Of a stretch of 15,181 nt of DNA, positions 1 through 7,573 are shown piece by piece; the stretch's first letter is position 1; each line of letters opens with the position of its first letter. Both the position numbers and the translations under genes were made by a program. The stretch covers positions 1-15,181 of the forward strand of contig JBLHSN010000127.1 of assembly GCA_047626195.1 (NCBI GenBank), written 5' to 3'. This DNA is from CAJXTB01 sp047626195 (GTDB lineage: Bacteria; Myxococcota_A; UBA796; GCA-2862545). A model generated the notes under the pieces. It was not told where the DNA came from, searched no databases, and was given only the letters and a program-made list of their open reading frames with translations.

Positions 1-2
1 CG

Positions 3-224
3 CTGCTGCACTCACTCGAAGCGCCGGACGGTCAGCCCTCGGTCGTGCCGGTGCGCGTCTCTGCCTTTGACGGACCTGAACCTGTCCGTGTGGCTCCCTG
101 CCTGTCGAGCGGCTTCACCCGTCTGGTTTCCGTGTTTTGCGCTCTCTCTCGCCCCGCCGTCTCATCTCCATCGCATGATGGAACGGCGGGAAACCACCAG
201 GACAGAGGCAACTCAGGCGCTTAA
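3..224 (+). CDS. Possible 3' end of an upstream gene (partial, unrecognised)
   Basis: This frame is open from the left edge to a TAA at 222-224 and gives 73 residues. The first part, with VVPVRVSAFDGPE followed by CLSSGFTRLVS, loosely resembles the end of a CheY-like receiver domain (beta4 'VSA' followed by the 'AAGF...' helix). The expected Lys-Pro after beta5 is missing, and the tail is low-complexity Ser/Pro/Gly. It may be a degraded response-regulator end or chance. A second frame is also open here (to 249), so coding is not certain. Confidence 0.22.
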   Translation: MLHSLEAPDGQPSVVPVRVSAFDGPEPVRVAPCLSSGFTRLVSVFCALSRPAVSSPSHDGTAGNHQDRGNSGA

Positions 225-328
225 ATGCCGAATATTAGATTTTTATTAACCATTCATCAATTAAAGGATGCCGGGAAGACCTCATCCCGTGGTAAATAAC
301 TTGAGTATTAATAACGGAGATACCGCCG
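225..328 (+). promoter_or_regulatory. AT-rich leader upstream of the LbH-FGE gene
   Basis: Base composition drops sharply to AT-rich between about 222 and 315 (runs such as ATATTAGATTTTTATTAA and TAAATAAC), against GC-rich flanks. This is the natural place for the promoter of the gene at 329. I cannot name a convincing -35/-10 pair. A ribosome binding site GGAGA lies at 316-320, 8 nt before the ATG. Confidence 0.35.
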
Positions 329-2062
329 ATGTTTTATTCACGAGTCGGGCTACTCGCGCCACTTCTACTCTCCACCGCGTGGGCCGCTGATGCAGATAAT
401 GATGGTTGCGAAGACGTTCAATTTGACGCGAACGGGGCCTGCGTCGCGGTGACCGTCACGGCAACGGCGAATACGGTGGTGGGTACTGGGGCAATTGTGG
501 GGCCCTTTGTGACCCTGGGCGATGCGTTTGGCGATGTTCATATCTCGCCCCGCGCGGTTCTTGACGGCTGGGTAGCGCACAGCACTCAGCCTTTGACCGT
601 TGGGGCAGGAACGGTGGTCGGTCGCGGGGCAATGGTAGAGGCGGACCACATCTTGGGCGAGGACACAACGCTGTCTCGGGCCATGACCGCGGGTCCTCGT
701 TTGACCACGGGTATTGGGTCTTTTGTGGGGTACGCCGCAATTCTTGGGTCGGACATCACCCTGGACGACGGCGCTGTCGTGGGCGCCCTAGTCGAGCTGG
801 GGAACTTTACCCACTTGCATCCCAATGCGGTCATCGCGCGGAGCACGACCGTTGACGATGCCCTCACAGAAGGAGGGGCGAGCCATATCTGGGGCACCGT
901 GGGTCCGAATGTAACGATTGGCTCTGGCGTGTTGGTCTCGTCGACAGCCCGGGTGGGCAAGCAGGCGACGGTTCAGCCGGGTGCCCAGCTCATGGCCGGC
1001 GCTCGCATCGGCCGAGGCGCCTTTGTGGAGGCGGATGCGACGGTCTCGGGCAAAGTTCGCGCCAATGGTCGTGTGTGTGCCGGAGAGACGGTTGGAGTCG
1101 GAGAGGTGGTTGGCCGGGGCCTGACGAATCAAGGCACAGCATCGTGCGTCCCCGTCTCGGCGGCGTGCACCATCGAAGGGAGTACGGACACAGTGACGGT
1201 GGGCGGCACAACGATGACGTTCCGAGCGATTTGCCCGGGCACGTTTGAGATGGGGTGCAAGGCGGGTCGGGATGACCCAACGGAGAGCGGCATCACCTGC
1301 GGGACCACCAGTGCATCGGTCGGTGATGGCCTACACAGCGTGACGCTGACGCACGAGTTTTGGTGTGGTGAGACCGAGGTGACTCAGGGCCAGTTTTCGG
1401 CGCTTTCTCCGGGCAACCACAACCCCGCCTTCTATTCGTCGAGCGGCGAAGGTGAGGACGCTGGCGCCACGGGTCCGGTGGAGCAGACGAGCTGGCACGA
1501 CGCGGCGTGGTATGCGAATGCGCTCTCGGCGCAGGAGGGACTCGCGTCCTGCTACACGTGTACGGGAACGTATTCAACGACGGTTGGGTACGCGCCGATG
1601 TGCACGCCGGTGGCTAATTTGTACGCGTGTGATGGGTACCGATTGCCGACGGAGGCGGAGTGGGAGTACGCGGCTCGTGGCGGTGCGTCGGAGCCGTACT
1701 CGGGCTCGAGTGTGGCGGTGGATGTGGCGTGGCACAATGGAAACATTGTGGTCCAGGAGGGAGACACTTGGGTTTATGTTAATAAAACCAAGTCCACGGG
1801 TACTCTAGCGGCCAACGCGTATGGGTTGCACGACATGAGCGGAAACGTGTGGGAGTGGACGAATGACTGGTACAACGATGGTGTGTATACGGATGGCACG
1901 ATTACCGATCCTATAGGCCCCGTGTCGGCTAACTATCGAGTCATCCGCGGTGGCGGATTCGTCAATCGACCGGTCAATGTGCGGGTCGCCGAACGGCTTT
2001 ACGCCACGGATAGAAACCGCGCAGGTTACATTGGCTTTCGCTTGTGCAGGTCCGTCCCTTGA
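329..2062 (+). CDS. Secreted hexapeptide beta-helix protein with C-terminal FGE-sulfatase (C-type-lectin fold) domain
   Basis: 577 residues. A signal peptide (about 1-20, ending TAWA|AD) is followed by an acidic loop DADNDGCED resembling a Ca-binding thrombospondin-3/dockerin loop. Residues ~40-275 are imperfect hexapeptide-like repeats (V-G-x-G-A/T) predicting a left-handed beta-helix. Residues ~296-577 form an FGE-sulfatase/SUMF1 domain: FEMGC, ETEVTQGQF, RLPTEAEWEYAARGG, GLHDMSGNVWEWTNDW, VIRGGGF, IGFRLCR. The two cysteines that true formylglycine-generating enzymes carry after RGGS are absent (here RGGGFVNRPVNVRVAER), so a binding role is more likely than catalysis; this is inference. The N-terminal module is a diverged relative of those at 5780, 7574 and 9759. 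The C-terminal end has the layout of a DGR variable region. Start supported by GGAGA at 316-320 and the signal peptide. Confidence 0.9.
   Translation: MFYSRVGLLAPLLLSTAWAADADNDGCEDVQFDANGACVAVTVTATANTVVGTGAIVGPFVTLGDAFGDVHISPRAVLDGWVAHSTQPLTVGAGTVVGRGAMVEADHILGEDTTLSRAMTAGPRLTTGIGSFVGYAAILGSDITLDDGAVVGALVELGNFTHLHPNAVIARSTTVDDALTEGGASHIWGTVGPNVTIGSGVLVSSTARVGKQATVQPGAQLMAGARIGRGAFVEADATVSGKVRANGRVCAGETVGVGEVVGRGLTNQGTASCVPVSAACTIEGSTDTVTVGGTTMTFRAICPGTFEMGCKAGRDDPTESGITCGTTSASVGDGLHSVTLTHEFWCGETEVTQGQFSALSPGNHNPAFYSSSGEGEDAGATGPVEQTSWHDAAWYANALSAQEGLASCYTCTGTYSTTVGYAPMCTPVANLYACDGYRLPTEAEWEYAARGGASEPYSGSSVAVDVAWHNGNIVVQEGDTWVYVNKTKSTGTLAANAYGLHDMSGNVWEWTNDWYNDGVYTDGTITDPIGPVSANYRVIRGGGFVNRPVNVRVAERLYATDRNRAGYIGFRLCRSVP
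1940..2062 (+). other. Candidate DGR variable region (VR) at the 3' end of the FGE domain
   Basis: The last ~38 codons run from YRVIRGGGF to IGFRLCRSVP. In DGR target proteins with this fold, the variable region lies exactly here, between a conserved RGGS/GGGW and a conserved GFR. In this copy the positions between these anchors are a mix of V, N, R, P, E, L, Y, D, A and G, where unmutated templates usually carry many Asn codons. A T-rich stretch just after the stop (2063-2090) and the palindrome beyond it fit the usual initiation site plus hairpin. No template repeat was found in the window, so adenine-specific change cannot be shown. Confidence 0.4.
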
Positions 2063-2090
2063 TTCTTGAGTCCTTGTTCCCTTGTTTTTG

Positions 2091-2169
2091 ATCGCGTAGG
2101 GGTCTCGCAGCCGGACTTGGCTCGCCGAAGGCGTAGAGCCCAGTCCAGGCGTAGAGACCCCTACGCGAT
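2091..2169. repeat. 79-nt palindromic element with 16-bp perfect arms
   Basis: The left arm ATCGCGTAGGGGTCTC (2091-2106) is the exact reverse complement of GAGACCCCTACGCGAT (2154-2169). Inside, GGACTTGGCTC pairs with GAGCCCAGTCC with one mismatch, and GCC-GAA-GGC can close the tip. The result is a long stacked cruciform or hairpin. There is no T-run on either side, so it is not a standard terminator. GTAGGGG...CCCCTAC ends are common in dispersed palindromic repeats of large bacterial genomes. A hairpin just after a variable region is also a usual DGR part. No clear target-site duplication is visible. Confidence 0.85.
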
Positions 2170-2214
2170 GCATGTGTTTCCGCCGTCAGGCGGGCGATTT
2201 TTCTGGAGTGTTGC

Positions 2215-2331
2215 GTGAAGGTGGCCGTGTTTACCCTACATCGGGATGAGCGCGGCGACTTTGATGATGCCGCCGTTGCGGCGTTCTGTGAGGCCAATGA
2301 CGTGTTGGGGTGCAAACGGCTCATGCCGAAC
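2215..2331 (+). pseudogene. 5' remnant of an HRDC-type DGR accessory gene
   Basis: A GTG start with a well-placed GGAG (2205-2208) opens a frame whose first ~38 residues look genuine: KVAVFTLHRDERGDFDD, then AAVAAFCEANDVL. From memory of the family, proteins encoded beside DGR reverse transcriptases that carry a C-terminal HRDC domain start with this pattern (xFTLRxDxxxGxFDDxxLxxFxxxxxVL). After 'NDVL' the expected continuation (xxHFFxHxG..., then the HRDC helices) is missing in all three frames. The open frame runs on to 2535 as low-complexity Ser/Pro/Ala, so the gene appears cut near 2325. The family assignment rests on a short match. Confidence 0.42.
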
Positions 2332-3056
2332 GCTCCGGCACAAGTCACGTCTGCTGCGGCGCGAGGTAGCTCCTCTTCCTTCCAATGCCCATGGATGGCC
2401 CATATCGACCATCCACCGCAATCCCCTCGATGCGGGGCCCCAGCCCCCACGTCCACTTTCCTTGTGTCAAGCGTCACCGGTGTCGTCCCCCCCTCGCGCC
2501 ACGAAGCAGGGACCTCCCCATCCGTGGTCGGCTAAGGCCTGAGAGTAGTCTAGTGACGGCGCTTGCGTAGTAGACAGGGGTGATGGGTCGGGTGAACACC
2601 CACTCGCAAGACAACGCAGTCTCGGCGCCCTGTGCCCGTCGTCAGATCTGTAGCAGCTTGGTTTCTGTCCCCATCGCCAGCTCGGGCAGCGTCCCCATGG
2701 ATAGGTCAGTATCCACCCGATGACTGGCTCGGTTCTCCAGATGAACCCGGCATTCAACTCACCAACCGATCTGTGCGTGGGAGGCCATCAGAGGGTCTCT
2801 ACAGGCTTCGGAGACATGGCTGTCGCCGATCACGAGAAACCGCGTCAATTCGGTGAAACACCGAATCCGCTGCGCGTCTCTGTCCAAGGGGCCGCGGAAG
2901 CCATCGGCTCCAGCCCGGAGACGACGGCCCCTCCGGTCACACAAACTCGCTACCGCGCATAAATCGTGGTGAGAGCATGGACCCTCTCGACCGGCCTCCT
3001 GCCCAATAGTCTAGCGCGTAGGAAGCGCGAGCATAGCCAACGTCCATGTACCGGAA
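2332..3056. other. Non-coding or decayed spacer
   Basis: Short frames are open on both strands here, but none has family-like sequence, a good ribosome binding site or consistent coding character. I looked for reverse-transcriptase motifs (YxDD), a template repeat matching 1940-2062, transposase motifs and tRNA and found none. If the DGR reading is right, this is where the reverse transcriptase and template would have been; what remains is not recognisable. Confidence 0.5.
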
Positions 3057-3767
3057 CCAGTCTTCTGTGACATGACCACGGACAATGGTGGCTGGACGCT
3101 GGTCATGAATGTGGCTCCAGCAGACGGCAACAGCGTCGGATTCAACAATCAGGCGTTTTGGTCGACAAACAACCCCTATGGCACGTTTGGAAATCGGTTT
3201 TCCAACGACTTTAAGAGTGCTGCTGCGTACGAAGTGGTTGGTACGGAGCTGATGATTCAGTCGGCAGGTGTCGGCAGCGGTGGTGCGATTCGTGGCTGGC
3301 GTCGTTGGCCTATGACCTCGTCGCGGAGCTTGGATAGCTTCTTTGTAGCGGGTATTCCGGGCGTTCATGCAACGGATTTGTGCGAGACGGGTGATGCGAC
3401 GGCCGTTGATGTGGGTACGACAGATGGTGCAGATGACATCATCCGCCAGGGGTCGTGTCTGTACGCCGACGTCAATCCGTCGTCGAGCGGGCAAGGTGAC
3501 ACCATCCGTCTGACGACCATCGCGGGGAACAGCACAGACAACCAGATGTCTGGCTTTGCGAGCTGCATTAACTGTGGCGCAACCTGGCAGGGCGTCGGAC
3601 AGGATTACATGGGCGTCGATCGGGCAGGTTGTTCGTCCGCTTCCTGCCACTACAATGTTGTCTGTCGCGTTGTGGCTGGGGCGGACTGCGTTGGCAACTA
3701 TTGCGGTGGAACCTACGGGACATCCGCCTGTCGGTCTGCTTGGAATAGTCGCTTCTACGTGCGATAG
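3057..3767 (+). pseudogene. 5'-truncated fibrinogen-like GGGWT-domain cassette (copy B)
   Basis: From the VFCDMTTDNGGWTLVM motif to the stop TAG at 3765-3767 this is a full, undisturbed GGGWT-domain C-terminal half. It aligns without gaps over 231 residues to the end of the gene at 4031; I count about 54 differences (~77% identity). Upstream, the frame meets a stop at 3012 and has no start codon before the ATG at 3072, which is the internal Met of the YCDM motif. There is no signal peptide and no N-terminal module. The identical stretch at the 3' end runs 5 nt past the stop into 'ccgag', as in copy C. It is either a relic of a truncated duplication or a silent donor cassette. Freedom from stops and frameshifts over 700 nt suggests recent origin or maintenance. 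Confidence 0.75.
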
Positions 3768-3777
3768 CCGAGGGTGA

Positions 3778-3795
3778 ATGCACGCCAGCGTGCAT
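3778..3795. repeat. Small perfect hairpin after cassette B
   Basis: ATGCACG (3778-3784) pairs with CGTGCAT (3789-3795) around a CCAG loop. CCAGCG (3785-3790) can instead pair with the CGCTGG just downstream, giving an exclusive alternative fold. No T-run follows, so a terminator role is doubtful. Confidence 0.4.
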
Positions 3796-4030
3796 CCGAC
3801 GCTGGTGGCCGACGCTTGTACGTGGCCGCCATGTTCATTCTGGCTGAACGCCCTAATCGCCGGCAAGCCCTCGCCCGTTACAAGAGTTAGATGACCCATT
3901 ATCGGGCTATGGTGCGGACCTGTATAGGTTCGTCCGCGTCCCCGCTGCTCGCGATTTGCGTTGTGCGCGGACGGGGATGTTTGGGCATTGGGGGTTCGCG
4001 AACTAATCTAGGGACAGAAGAGGAAGGTCT

Positions 4031-5380
4031 ATGAAGGGTCGTTTTACCGGTGCGCTGGTCATCGCTGGGTTGGTGGTGCTCACCGCTTCACCGAAGGGCG
4101 CGTCTGCATCGCCCATGTCATTTACGCATCAAGGGCGGCTTCTCGGGGCTGCCGGAGGGGGCATCTCTGGCACACACGATGTCGCTTTTCAGCTCTTTGA
4201 GACGCCAACGGGTGGCAGCCCTGTCTGGAGCGAGACGGACAGTCTTACGCTCGAAGATGGCCGTTACACCACCATCCTGGGTGATGGGTCCGATCTGACT
4301 GGCGTGATCGATGGAACCAGTCTGTACCTGCAAGTGACGGTGGACACCGAGGTCTTGCTTCCGCGTCAGATTCTCGTTGCTGTGCCTTACGCGGTGCGCG
4401 CTTACGAGTCGGAGCGGGTGATTCTCGATTCGGAGACTCCCTGTGATTCCGACCATATCGGCATGCTGCGTTGGACCGGAAGCGAGCTCACCCTATGTGT
4501 GGCGCCGGGAGACGACCAAGTGGTATCCCTGGCACCGACGGCTGACGGGTCCTCATCGGAGCAACCAGGTCTGAGCTGCTTGGACATTCTCAACGAATTT
4601 CCTGCCACGACCCGCCAGGACGCGCTGTACTGGATCGATCCGAACGGCGGCTCCACCACGGATGCTTACCAGGCGTGGTGCGACATGACCACGGACAACG
4701 GGGGGTGGACACTGGTCATGAATGTGGCGCCAGCAGACGGAAATAGTGTTGGATTCAACAATCAAACATTCTGGACATCTGACCTGCCATTTGGATTGAT
4801 CAGCAGTCGGTTTACGAACGATTTTAAGAGTCCTGCTGCGTACGGTTTGGCGGCTTCGGAGCTGATGATTCAATCGGTAGGTACCGGCGGCAGTGGTGAG
4901 ATTCGCGGCTGGCGTCGTTGGCCCATGAACTCCATCCGCAACTTCGATAGCTTCTTTGCAACCGGTATTCCTGCCGTTCATTCCACGGACTCCTGTGAGA
5001 CCGGAGCCGCATCCGCCGTTTTCCTGGGCACATCAGATCCCGCAGATGACATTCTGCGTCAGGGTTCTTGTCTGTACGCCGACGTCAATCCGTCTTCGAG
5101 CGGGGCGGGTGACACCATCCGTCTGACGACCATCTCGGGGAACAGCACGGACAACAAGATGTCCGGCTTCGCGAGCTGCATCGACTGCGGCACGAACTGG
5201 CAGGGCTCTGGTCGGGACTACATGGGCCTCGATCGCGCGGCTTGTTCGTCCGCTTCGTGCGCCTACAATGTTGTCTGTCGCGTTGGGGCGGGGGCAGACT
5301 GTGTCGGCAATTACTGTGGTGGGACCTACTCAACATCTACCTGTGGGACTGCTTGGAATAGTCGCTTCTACGTGCGATAG
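4031..5380 (+). CDS. Secreted protein with fibrinogen-like GGGWT domain (copy C)
   Basis: 449 residues. A strong AGGAAGG (4021-4027) lies 3 nt before the ATG. Signal peptide ~1-26 (cleavage near SASA/SP). Residues ~28-128 form a beta-rich domain starting SFTHQGRLL and closing with PRQILVAVPYAVRA, a type I know from myxobacterial and related exported proteins; its function is unknown. A short Cys-containing linker (TPCDSDHIGMLRWTG, ending in TLC) follows. The fibrinogen-like bacterial domain begins near Cys183, with WCDM at 216-219 and NGGW at 223-226, and runs to the C-terminal SRFYVR. In eukaryotes this fold binds carbohydrates or acetylated ligands; here a binding or adhesion role is inferred. 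The N-terminus is unrelated to the hexapeptide modules of its neighbours, while the C-terminal 231 residues closely match cassette B. So the same head is attached to a different anchor. Confidence 0.9.
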   Translation: MKGRFTGALVIAGLVVLTASPKGASASPMSFTHQGRLLGAAGGGISGTHDVAFQLFETPTGGSPVWSETDSLTLEDGRYTTILGDGSDLTGVIDGTSLYLQVTVDTEVLLPRQILVAVPYAVRAYESERVILDSETPCDSDHIGMLRWTGSELTLCVAPGDDQVVSLAPTADGSSSEQPGLSCLDILNEFPATTRQDALYWIDPNGGSTTDAYQAWCDMTTDNGGWTLVMNVAPADGNSVGFNNQTFWTSDLPFGLISSRFTNDFKSPAAYGLAASELMIQSVGTGGSGEIRGWRRWPMNSIRNFDSFFATGIPAVHSTDSCETGAASAVFLGTSDPADDILRQGSCLYADVNPSSSGAGDTIRLTTISGNSTDNKMSGFASCIDCGTNWQGSGRDYMGLDRAACSSASCAYNVVCRVGAGADCVGNYCGGTYSTSTCGTAWNSRFYVR

Positions 5381-5768
5381 CCGAGTTTTGTGAACGACCT
5401 GCCCGCAGCGTCCGGTGACCCGTCGATGCCCGCGTCCGAGTGTGACGTGGGCACCACCGTGGTCGACTCGCTGTATGAGCCCCAATGTCGGCAGAAGCCT
5501 GCCGCACGGGCATACAGGGGTGGACCTCCACGTTGATGTCGAACCCGACGCTTTGGCGCGCCCAGTTTCGCCGCAAACTTCCTAGTAGTAACAAGTTACA
5601 ACGTCGTCAGTTGGCGACGCCCCTGAACGCACCCTAGCGCCGGTTTCTTCCATCAACGACATCGGCCACCCCTGTAGGCCACTGGCTTGCTTCCAAGCGC
5701 CAAGCGAAAGGCCTGCAACCCGCTTCTCTTATCGGAGCCTTGGGTGTAGACTCGTGCCAACAATAATT
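5381..5768. other. Intergenic stretch between copies C and D
   Basis: No convincing gene, RNA or terminator is visible. Frames open on the minus strand have no recognisable sequence. A short AT-rich patch around 5580-5600 and the bases just before the D ribosome binding site may hold its promoter, but no clear -35/-10 pair can be given. Confidence 0.45.
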
Positions 5769-5779
5769 GGGGAGAACAC

Positions 5780-7363
5780 ATGGTTCGGTGCAGCTTTTTG
5801 GTTTGGATGGCCGCGGGTTCTGTGGCGTTTGCAGCGGATGTAAACGGGGACGGCTGCCAAGACGAATATGCCTCGAACGGTGCGTGTGTCGACGTTGACG
5901 CGACCGTTGACGGCACGATCACGGTGGGTGCCAACGCTGTGGTATTCGAGCGTGCCTCTGTCGGACCCGAAGTCGCCTTGGGTACAGGTGTTGTTGTGGC
6001 TGCGCGTGCCTCGCTCGCCGGACGTGTTGCCCACTCAAGCAACCCGCTGACCGTTGGTGCCGGTACGGTCATTGGTCGAGGTGCCCAGCTGGGTGCCGAC
6101 CATATGATTGGGGATGACGTCACCATCGGCCGGTCCGTAGTCGCCGGTGCACGCTTGACCATCGCTGCCAACGGAAGCCTCGGGTACGCCGCCCAGGTCG
6201 GCACGGACGTGACCATTGGCGCTGGCGCCGTGGCAGGCAACCTTGTCACACTCGGCGACTTTGCCACCTTGGGTGACAATGCTGTTGTCTCGCGCAGCGT
6301 GACCATCTTGGACGGCATCAACTCCGGCAATGGCGCTTCGGTCAACGGGATTGTTGGATCGGATGTGCTCATTGCAGCCGGCGCGCGTGTTGAACAGGGC
6401 GCCCGTGTCCGCAAACAGGCCGACATTGGTGCGGGTGCGGCCATTGAATCGAGTGGTCGTGTGGGTCGCGGGGCGGTCATTGAGGCCGGAGCCACGGTCT
6501 TCGGACGCGTCGCTGCCAACGCAACAGTGGGTGCGGGAGCTACGGTTGAGGCGGGCTCTATTGTCGCGCGTGGCGGCGAGCTGTGTGTTGGGAATACGCT
6601 TCCCACCGGTTCACAGGTGTTGGGCGATGGCACATGGCCGGTCGAAGGGTGTCAGGTGAGCAACACCTGCCAGACCATCAAGACCAGCAACCCCAGTGCC
6701 GCCGACGGCGTCTACAGTATCGACCCGGATGGTGTCGGCGGTCAGCCAGCCTTCGACGCTTACTGCGACATGACGACGGACGGCGGCGGTTGGACGCTGC
6801 TGATGAAGGCTGCAGGCACGACCTTTGGCTACGATTCGGCGTACTGGACCAACACATCAACGCTGAACGTCAACGACCTAGACACGGGCCACGGCGAAGT
6901 TGCGAAGTTTGCAAGCTTCAGCGATGTATTGGTGGATGACCTGATGATCATCGCACAGTCGGGTGGCCAAACCCAGCTTGGTCTGCCGTCCGCACAGACC
7001 GCCCGCAGTCTGTTCAGTGGCAGTGGCCAAACTCTGTCGGTGACAGCTGGCGACGCAACCCCGATGTTGCTCATCAACAACAGCTCCTACTCAAGCTGTG
7101 GAACGCCGTGGCGCGTCAACTCGACTCTCAACGGCGTAGGAGTGCGCTTGGGAGGTAGCTTCCGCAACCATTGGAACTGCGGCTACGGCGCCGACGCGAG
7201 CGGCCAGCCGACCGGCGCTCACTACGCCGGTTTTGGCACCAAAGACACCCGTTGGGGACCCAGTACGGGTGGGATCAAGTCCTTTGGTGTTCGCGACGCT
7301 CACGACAGAACCTATACGCCTCCTGGGCAAGCGCCGCAGTCGGCGCATCTGTTTGGTCGATAG
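5780..7363 (+). CDS. Secreted hexapeptide beta-helix protein with GGGWT head (copy D)
   Basis: 527 residues. GGGGAGAA (5769-5776) precedes the ATG, and the same box precedes copies E and F. Signal peptide 1-18 (SVAFA|AD), then DVNGDGCQDE, a Ca-loop-like motif (D-x-N-x-D-G-x-x-D). Residues ~40-280 are hexapeptide-type repeats (for example VGAGTVIGRGAQLGADH) predicting a left-handed beta-helix, without the N-acyltransferase sequence features of cytosolic LbH enzymes. A linker GSQVLGDGTWP leads to Cys297 and the fibrinogen-like domain (GVYSIDPDG, YCDM at 328-331, GGGW at 335-338). The rest of the head (~190 residues) differs from E, F and C and ends in HLFGR. Predicted extracellular; ligand unknown. 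The first ~338 residues align with E without gaps at roughly four in five identical residues. Confidence 0.9.
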   Translation: MVRCSFLVWMAAGSVAFAADVNGDGCQDEYASNGACVDVDATVDGTITVGANAVVFERASVGPEVALGTGVVVAARASLAGRVAHSSNPLTVGAGTVIGRGAQLGADHMIGDDVTIGRSVVAGARLTIAANGSLGYAAQVGTDVTIGAGAVAGNLVTLGDFATLGDNAVVSRSVTILDGINSGNGASVNGIVGSDVLIAAGARVEQGARVRKQADIGAGAAIESSGRVGRGAVIEAGATVFGRVAANATVGAGATVEAGSIVARGGELCVGNTLPTGSQVLGDGTWPVEGCQVSNTCQTIKTSNPSAADGVYSIDPDGVGGQPAFDAYCDMTTDGGGWTLLMKAAGTTFGYDSAYWTNTSTLNVNDLDTGHGEVAKFASFSDVLVDDLMIIAQSGGQTQLGLPSAQTARSLFSGSGQTLSVTAGDATPMLLINNSSYSSCGTPWRVNSTLNGVGVRLGGSFRNHWNCGYGADASGQPTGAHYAGFGTKDTRWGPSTGGIKSFGVRDAHDRTYTPPGQAPQSAHLFGR

Positions 7364-7573
7364 CACTGTGGGCCATCCACGCAGACGCGAGGGGTTGCAC
7401 CGGTGCCAACGGACTGTGCTGAAACGGCGCCGACAACATTGCCGACATCTCGTGCGGTCACGCCGGCTGGGGTCAAGGTGGTTGTCGAGATTTGGCGTCT
7501 GCGTGTAAGCGGTACTCCCGAGAACGCTGCGTATGCGGTAAAATCATACAGCTTTTGCGATTGGGGAGAAGGT

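Larger units (their letters stand above)
3063..5388 (+). repeat. Direct repeat pair: GGGWT domain copies B and C
   Basis: Copy B (about 3063-3772) and copy C (about 4676-5385) are direct repeats of ~710 nt on the same strand, 1.6 kb apart. Similarity begins abruptly at the (Y/W)CDM codons and ends a few bases past the stop codon. Several blocks are identical at the nucleotide level, among them the segment from GCTTGGAATAGTCGC to the stop. Such a pair is a substrate for gene conversion or for deletion of the 3' part of B and the 5' part of C. Confidence 0.75.

Noticed and set aside
329..2062. Active formylglycine-generating enzyme (sulfatase activator)
   Set aside because: Both catalytic cysteines are absent and no sulfatase gene is nearby.
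2545..3015. Recurring TAGTCTAG near 2547, 3007 and 11226 as a shared regulatory motif
   Set aside because: The copy at 11226 is explained by a terminator stem. The others have no common spacing to genes, and three hits are too few.
2332..3056. DGR reverse transcriptase, Avd gene or template repeat
   Set aside because: No YxDD or other RT motif and no near copy of the 1940-2062 sequence could be found by eye on either strand.
3072..3767. Cassette B as a normal 231-residue gene
   Set aside because: The only ATG is the internal Met of the YCDM motif, there is no signal peptide, and the domain's first part is missing.
2937..3899. 320-codon open frame on the minus strand
   Set aside because: It lies antisense to the clearly conserved GGGWT cassette B, has no recognisable domains, and its composition is that of a complementary-frame shadow.
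5653..6633. 326-codon open frame on the minus strand rich in Pro/Ala/Thr
   Set aside because: It is antisense to the hexapeptide repeats of copy D. The same kind of frame recurs opposite A, E and F, as expected from repeated GC-rich codons.
7403..7573. Longer N-terminus for copy E
   Set aside because: The extra 57 residues are not conserved in D or F and would hide the signal peptide. ATG 7574 has the shared GGGGAGAA box.
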